Shown here in pieces: positions 59,390-64,000 of a DNA stretch of 64,000 bases. The notes below the pieces were generated by a model that had not been told where the DNA came from, made no database searches, and saw only the letters and a program-made list of their open reading frames with translations. The stretch is taken from NCBI GenBank assembly GCA_023213315.1, contig JAKCPI010028181.1:1-64000 (forward strand), given 5' to 3'. The translations under genes and the position numbers were made by a program. Position 1 is the first letter of the stretch. Each line of letters begins with the position of its first letter. Source of the DNA: Euborellia annulipes. Its lineage: Eukaryota; Arthropoda; Insecta; Dermaptera; Anisolabididae.

Positions 59390-61824
59390 GTGAGTTGCAT
59401 CTGCATTTAAATACATATTTAATTTTTAGAAACACTTTCTTTTAAAATGTTCTAGTTACGAAATCAGGAAATTTAGTATAATAATAAGCCATGAAGGACA
59501 AAAATATGTTATTTCCTTATATTGCCTCAAAAATTTTGTAAGCATGCTCACATAATAATTTCCCTAGGGATTTGCGTTGCCCTCTCTAGAGAAGTTCTAT
59601 TCTTTTCTATAAAAAAAAAAAATTAATATTTAAAAGAGTGATTAAAATAAAAAAAAAAGAATAATTTCGTTCTTAATGAAGTATTCTTGAAATATTTTAA
59701 TTCCGAAAAGTATTCCAATTTATTTTATTCCATTTTAACGCCATCTTCATATTCATACATATTGATTTGGAATAACAAAATCGACTGCCATTTTTTTTAT
59801 TTATATAAATTGACACATAAAAAAACCAACACACGTAAATAAAATCCTCTGGGCTATAAAATTTTTTGAGATTTAGAAAGATGAAAGAGAAAAGACAGCA
59901 AAAGAGGGTGAGGTCACATGTTTGGTATTCTTAAAGGATAAATAACAAAGAATATTTTATGTACATAAATGACCGATAAAACATAACGTTTCGACACGTA
60001 GACAATAAACTACCCATATGCGTTTAGAGATTTTAATATTCAAAGACCCTTAATGACCTTTTAATAAAATTAACGAGGTAAGAAAATAATTTATTCCAAC
60101 CGAACATTTACAAAACAGAATTATCATAGATAATTATATTTTTTTAAATATGTTCACAATATGAATTCTTCTTTTTTTTTTAATTCTCTTTTGAAAAAAA
60201 TGTTTTTTGTTTGTGTCAATTAATTATGATCAGTGAATTGATTGTTTGAGGGACAAAAAAAAAAGGGCACTTTAGAAAACTCGCGTGTTTTTGAGCCGAT
60301 GTTTACGCGCAGCTTGAAGCTCCACTCCCCGACTTTTTAGTTTGATCAAAGAGAGAAGCACCTAAGAAAAAGAGAATGGGAAGTCATTAATAACGAGTTT
60401 TTATACTTTCTAAGCACCCTATATATAGTCTTTTAAATAGAGGAGATAATATCTTGTCGATTAGCCTTTCCTCCTGTCACGCTTATTTAATGGTAGAAAT
60501 TAATTAAATTACACTAACATTAATCTTTGCAATGAAGAAAATGGAAATATATTCATGCTGAAAAAAAATAGTCTTCATCAAAATCTCGTCGATTAAATAC
60601 AATATGTCTCAGATAAAAAGCTTTTTTTTAAAACATTATTTAAAAAAATTTTTTTTTTTAAATTTATTTATTTAATACTTATAGACCTATATCTTGAATT
60701 ATTTTTTATGCAATTTTATTTTTCTCCTTCCATCATTATTCAGAAAAAATAAGTTGAAAAATATTAGAAAAAAATAATATTATAATTTATTATAAGTATG
60801 GAAAAATGTTTTTTTTTTTTTAATATTCTTTGAAAAGTAGAAGAATGGTTTGTGCTAATTCATCTTTCGATGTTGTTGCTCCAAGTAAAAGGATTATAGG
60901 AAAAGAGAAGTTCTAACAAAATATGAATGATGTATGCAACTCGAAAATGGGATAAATTGTTGTTAGTGTCATCTCGGCCTAATGGAGAAGCATTAACCAA
61001 CACAAGTGCAAATTCCCCACCTCTTGCTCTCTTTCAAACACACACACAAAAAGGGACTACAATGCATTTGTCTACTCCACTCATTTTCAGATCAGATTTC
61101 AACTTTTACAAATGCCTATAACAAAATAGGTCATTTCTTTATAACAAAACTATAATTAGATACGTTGGGCTTATAGCTGGTAGTTCAATTAGGATAAGTA
61201 GACTGGAAAAGAAGAGACAGCTAGTGATATTTCGTTGTTTTTTCAATTTCTCATCGTATTGAAGTTTCGATCTCGGTCTGGATAATCCTCAGAACAGATG
61301 AGTGTTGATATATTATATACTTCAATCATATATTTTTGCAAGGAAATAAATAAAAACAAAATAAAAATAATAATATAAATAATTTAGTTCAAAATATTAC
61401 AATTGAAAAAAACAATCAAGAGAGATGGGATGGCCTGGCCACTTCGCAAAACAAAATAAAATTAAAATTAACTTATTTGTTAGAATTTTTTTTTCTGTAT
61501 TTTTTTTAAAGAAACATTTACAAATAATAGAGAATGTATTTTCAAATATTTTTTCTTCTATTTATGATATACGTAATATACTATATATTTCTATCTTTTC
61601 CCCACTCCTGAAGAGGGGAGGGATTAAAAACCCAAAAGCCCCTTTGGTTACACCACTAATAATTGTATCTAATTAATACCAATTTATAATTTTTTTCCAC
61701 TATACTCACCGCCTATTTACGTCATACAACCTGTTTGTTTACCATGGAAGTTTTTGTTTACATTAATTTTATTAACTGTTATTTATACCATATCTTTGAT
61801 TATTTTAATTTTCTTTCTGTCAAG
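59390..61824 (+). other. Start of next dipeptidase intron / dynein upstream region
   Basis: The donor gtgagt opens an intron whose end is not in the window. No further dipeptidase coding (the expected ADNW segment) is visible. A hammerhead-like remnant lies at 61261-61294. The remainder is AT-rich; the dynein promoter must be here or further upstream, but no core promoter element can be called with confidence. Confidence 0.6.
61261..61294 (-). mobile_element. Hammerhead-like motif remnant
   Basis: On the minus strand: ttctgaggattatcc, then gagatcgaaacttc. Core words CTGAGGA and CGAAAC are present. It lies about 530 bp before the dynein start. Confidence 0.4.
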
Positions 61825-64000
61825 ATGGTCAGTATCGAAAATGAAATTCGAAGACTTCTTGAGGAAGAAACTCCTCTTCCTCAAATGAAACCGTTACCCG
61901 ATCCAAAAACTTTCGAAATCGACAACTTTGCAAATAAACCATTAAATAACTTTCATCTTCAACTTATTCATAAAGAAAGAAACAAGGCAATTCTTCGACA
62001 CTGCGCAAAAAAGGATAAAATACATACGTGGCTAACTCGAGATAAACATCCTTCAAAACCACCATATTTAAAAGAACGAGAAAATGTATACCATTATGAA
62101 ATTCGTGCAAGGGCTCGTTTGGTGAAACCTCCTCCATTCAACCCACTATGGCGAAATAATATCGAAAGGGCAATCCCTAAATATTTAATGAAAAAATATT
62201 ATTATCTTCTCAACAGAATGTTTAAAGAAGTTGAAGAAATGTATGAAGAAAATCAACAGAAGGAGTTATATTCTAAAATATTTCATCCATGTGATGATGA
62301 AATATATATGATAACTGCACCCCCAAAACCCTATAAAGTAGGAGGTCGTTCTGAAAGGTATGACGTTTTTTTAAAAAATCGACAGCTTATTCGCGATCAT
62401 TTATTCATGATTAATAAACACATAGCTAGAGTTCATAGTTTAGGTGTAAGGCGTTTACCTGAATCAATGATAAAAATGGAAGAGTTTATTAAAGGGGATT
62501 TTTTAGAATTAGGGGAATTTAATATGCGGGTCATGGATCAATTAAATAATATTGATGAATACGTTATTGCTGTTTGGTTTCCTGAAATGTGGAATCCATT
62601 TAAAGAATTACGACCATTAAGACCTATACCCTTTAAAAATCGCCCTCAATATATCAATTGCTTATGTAATATGGTAGAAGTTCAACTCACGGAATTGATG
62701 CGTAGGACAATTATTGATATTTTGAAAGCAACTTCTAATAAAAAATTTATGGCCAGAATTAAAACTAATCTTACTTTTCCAAATTTGCAACCTTATGAAA
62801 TATTAGCTAACCCATCAATTGAACAAATTAAATATACATTTCATATGATTTTAAATTATATAAGTAGTCTTTTTCAAAAATTACCTTCAATTCGACGTTT
62901 AATGATGAGAAGTGATGCATTTGAAAAATATCTACCCGTTAGATTGAGTGAAAATTTTTTAAAATATGCTCATACTCAATTAGATTTAAATTTTAACATA
63001 ATATTTATAGACGTGAGAAATCATATAGAAAAATTACGAAAAAGATATAGATTTTTTTATAATTCAGATGATTTAAAAAAATTTTATGAATATATTGAAA
63101 AAGAAAAGTTATATGACAATCTTAAGAAACAAATTTATCGCATTAGGGCAGAAATAGGAAACATATTAAATTTATTAGGTAATGAACTTTTTACATTTAT
63201 TTTAGTAAATCAAGATGAAGCAATCGAGTTTCTTAAAGGCCAGGCATTACTTTTAATTGATCGATTAGTGGAAGGAATTATTATTAAATATAATGAAACC
63301 AATCATGTTATAATTAAAGATTTTGAAGAAGTTAAAAAAAAGGCTCTAATTATTCCAAATGATACTCGAGAACTTTTAGAACAAGGGCAATATATGCTCT
63401 GGGCTACCACTATGTTCATGGAAATACAAAAAGAAAAAATTACAGAGCAAATGGCATACTTAGTTGAATTAATGGAAATGGCAACTATTACACAAGAACA
63501 AATTGATCAAAATACTGTCTTAGTACGTTGGTTATCAGACATGAAGCCAATATTTGCTATAAATTCAACAAATTATGAAGCCAAAAAATATGAATTTGAA
63601 GATATTTTGGCTAATAATATTGAAAAATTACAGACTAAAGTTAAAAGATTATTACCTTGGATAGCTAGTTTTAACAGAATGGATTGTGTAGATAATGTTT
63701 ATGATTATGTTCTTGAAATGGACGAGTATTTAATAAAAATTAAAGTTTTAGAAGAAGAGCATGATTGGATAAGAAAAGAGCAAGCACTTTTTGGAAGGGA
63801 TCCAACTGAATTTCCCGAGAAAGAAGAATTAAAGGAAGCTGTTTTTCCAATTATGAGACTTATGAGACTTATAAGAGATTGGAGAAGATCTTGGAAAGTA
63901 TGGATGGATGGGCCATTTGAATTATTAAAATATGTTATTGTTGAAGAACGATTTGATTTTTATTTTAAAGAAATTGGAAAAACACAAAAGAATTTTCGAG
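61825..64000 (+). CDS. DNAH: Axonemal dynein heavy chain, N-terminal tail (open at window end)
   Basis: An uninterrupted frame of 725 codons runs off the window. The predicted protein is charged and helical, as expected of a dynein heavy-chain tail. Residues about 270-310 (NRPQYINCLCNMVEVQLTEL) match the segment where DNAH proteins have a motif like FFNSVAxLMxxQL. Near residues 640-700, EEEHDWIRKEQALFG, then DPTEFPEKEEL and later WMDGPF, fit the start of the linker domain (DHC_N2: KEEELFxWExTxYP...W..GPF). The AAA motor lies beyond the window. The spacing and short tail resemble single-headed inner-arm chains (DNAH3/7/12 group); the subgroup is inference. I chose the ATG at 61825 because charged, coding-like protein starts there. 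An in-frame ATG at 61744 (context accATGg) would add 27 hydrophobic residues from what looks like an AT-rich leader. The sequence before 61825 also resembles an acceptor (ttttctttctgtcaag), so an upstream untranslated exon is possible. The lack of introns over 2.2 kb is notable. Confidence 0.88.
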   Translation, partial: MVSIENEIRRLLEEETPLPQMKPLPDPKTFEIDNFANKPLNNFHLQLIHKERNKAILRHCAKKDKIHTWLTRDKHPSKPPYLKERENVYHYEIRARARLVKPPPFNPLWRNNIERAIPKYLMKKYYYLLNRMFKEVEEMYEENQQKELYSKIFHPCDDEIYMITAPPKPYKVGGRSERYDVFLKNRQLIRDHLFMINKHIARVHSLGVRRLPESMIKMEEFIKGDFLELGEFNMRVMDQLNNIDEYVIAVWFPEMWNPFKELRPLRPIPFKNRPQYINCLCNMVEVQLTELMRRTIIDILKATSNKKFMARIKTNLTFPNLQPYEILANPSIEQIKYTFHMILNYISSLFQKLPSIRRLMMRSDAFEKYLPVRLSENFLKYAHTQLDLNFNIIFIDVRNHIEKLRKRYRFFYNSDDLKKFYEYIEKEKLYDNLKKQIYRIRAEIGNILNLLGNELFTFILVNQDEAIEFLKGQALLLIDRLVEGIIIKYNETNHVIIKDFEEVKKKALIIPNDTRELLEQGQYMLWATTMFMEIQKEKITEQMAYLVELMEMATITQEQIDQNTVLVRWLSDMKPIFAINSTNYEAKKYEFEDILANNIEKLQTKVKRLLPWIASFNRMDCVDNVYDYVLEMDEYLIKIKVLEEEHDWIRKEQALFGRDPTEFPEKEELKEAVFPIMRLMRLIRDWRRSWKVWMDGPFELLKYVIVEERFDFYFKEIGKTQKNFR

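Noticed and set aside
1..64000. CRISPR array, bacterial operon or prophage
   Set aside because: No regular spacer structure, ribosome-binding sites or dense genes; introns and SINEs show nuclear animal DNA.

Overview
The window is a stretch of very AT-rich eukaryotic nuclear DNA from an invertebrate. The evidence is spliceosomal introns up to about 31 kb, an animal-type renal dipeptidase, an axonemal dynein heavy chain, tRNA-derived SINEs and hammerhead-like motifs of the kind found in Penelope-like elements. An arthropod, perhaps a chelicerate, is my guess, but nothing here proves it. There is no sign of bacterial or organellar sequence.

Two genes are visible, both on the plus strand. The first is a membrane dipeptidase (peptidase family M19) of which three consecutive internal exons are present (21056-21212, 52203-52335, 59239-59389). 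Their reading frames and splice phases join perfectly. They carry the first zinc ligands (HND), the bridging glutamate (GVEGGH), the catalytic histidine (LTLTH) and both cysteines of the conserved disulfide. The signal-peptide exon and the exons with the last two zinc-ligand histidines were not found. The second is the start of an axonemal dynein heavy chain (61825 to the window end, still open), uninterrupted for 725 codons. It begins before the dipeptidase has reached its C-terminal half. Either the dynein sits inside a dipeptidase intron, or the dipeptidase copy is truncated, or the assembly is wrong.

Everything else is intron or intergenic sequence dominated by short non-autonomous mobile elements, many nested. 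The main family is a roughly 650-bp repeat with a palindrome at each end (called PE650 here; about 19 copies or fragments). Others are foldback elements carrying outward-facing hammerhead-like motifs, at least three hAT-like elements with 8-bp target duplications, several MITE families, and tRNA-derived SINEs, two of which have perfect 12-bp target duplications. One hAT-like element carries a LINE reverse-transcriptase fragment. Most nested insertions can be ordered in time because the host repeat resumes exactly after the insert.

The most interesting points are the dynein/dipeptidase arrangement, the repeated hammerhead-like foldbacks, dispersal by PE650 of near-perfect RFX X-box motifs and of a consensus 5' splice site, and a few isolated GC/CpG-rich patches in otherwise AT-rich introns that could be promoters, untranslated exons or conserved regulatory elements.
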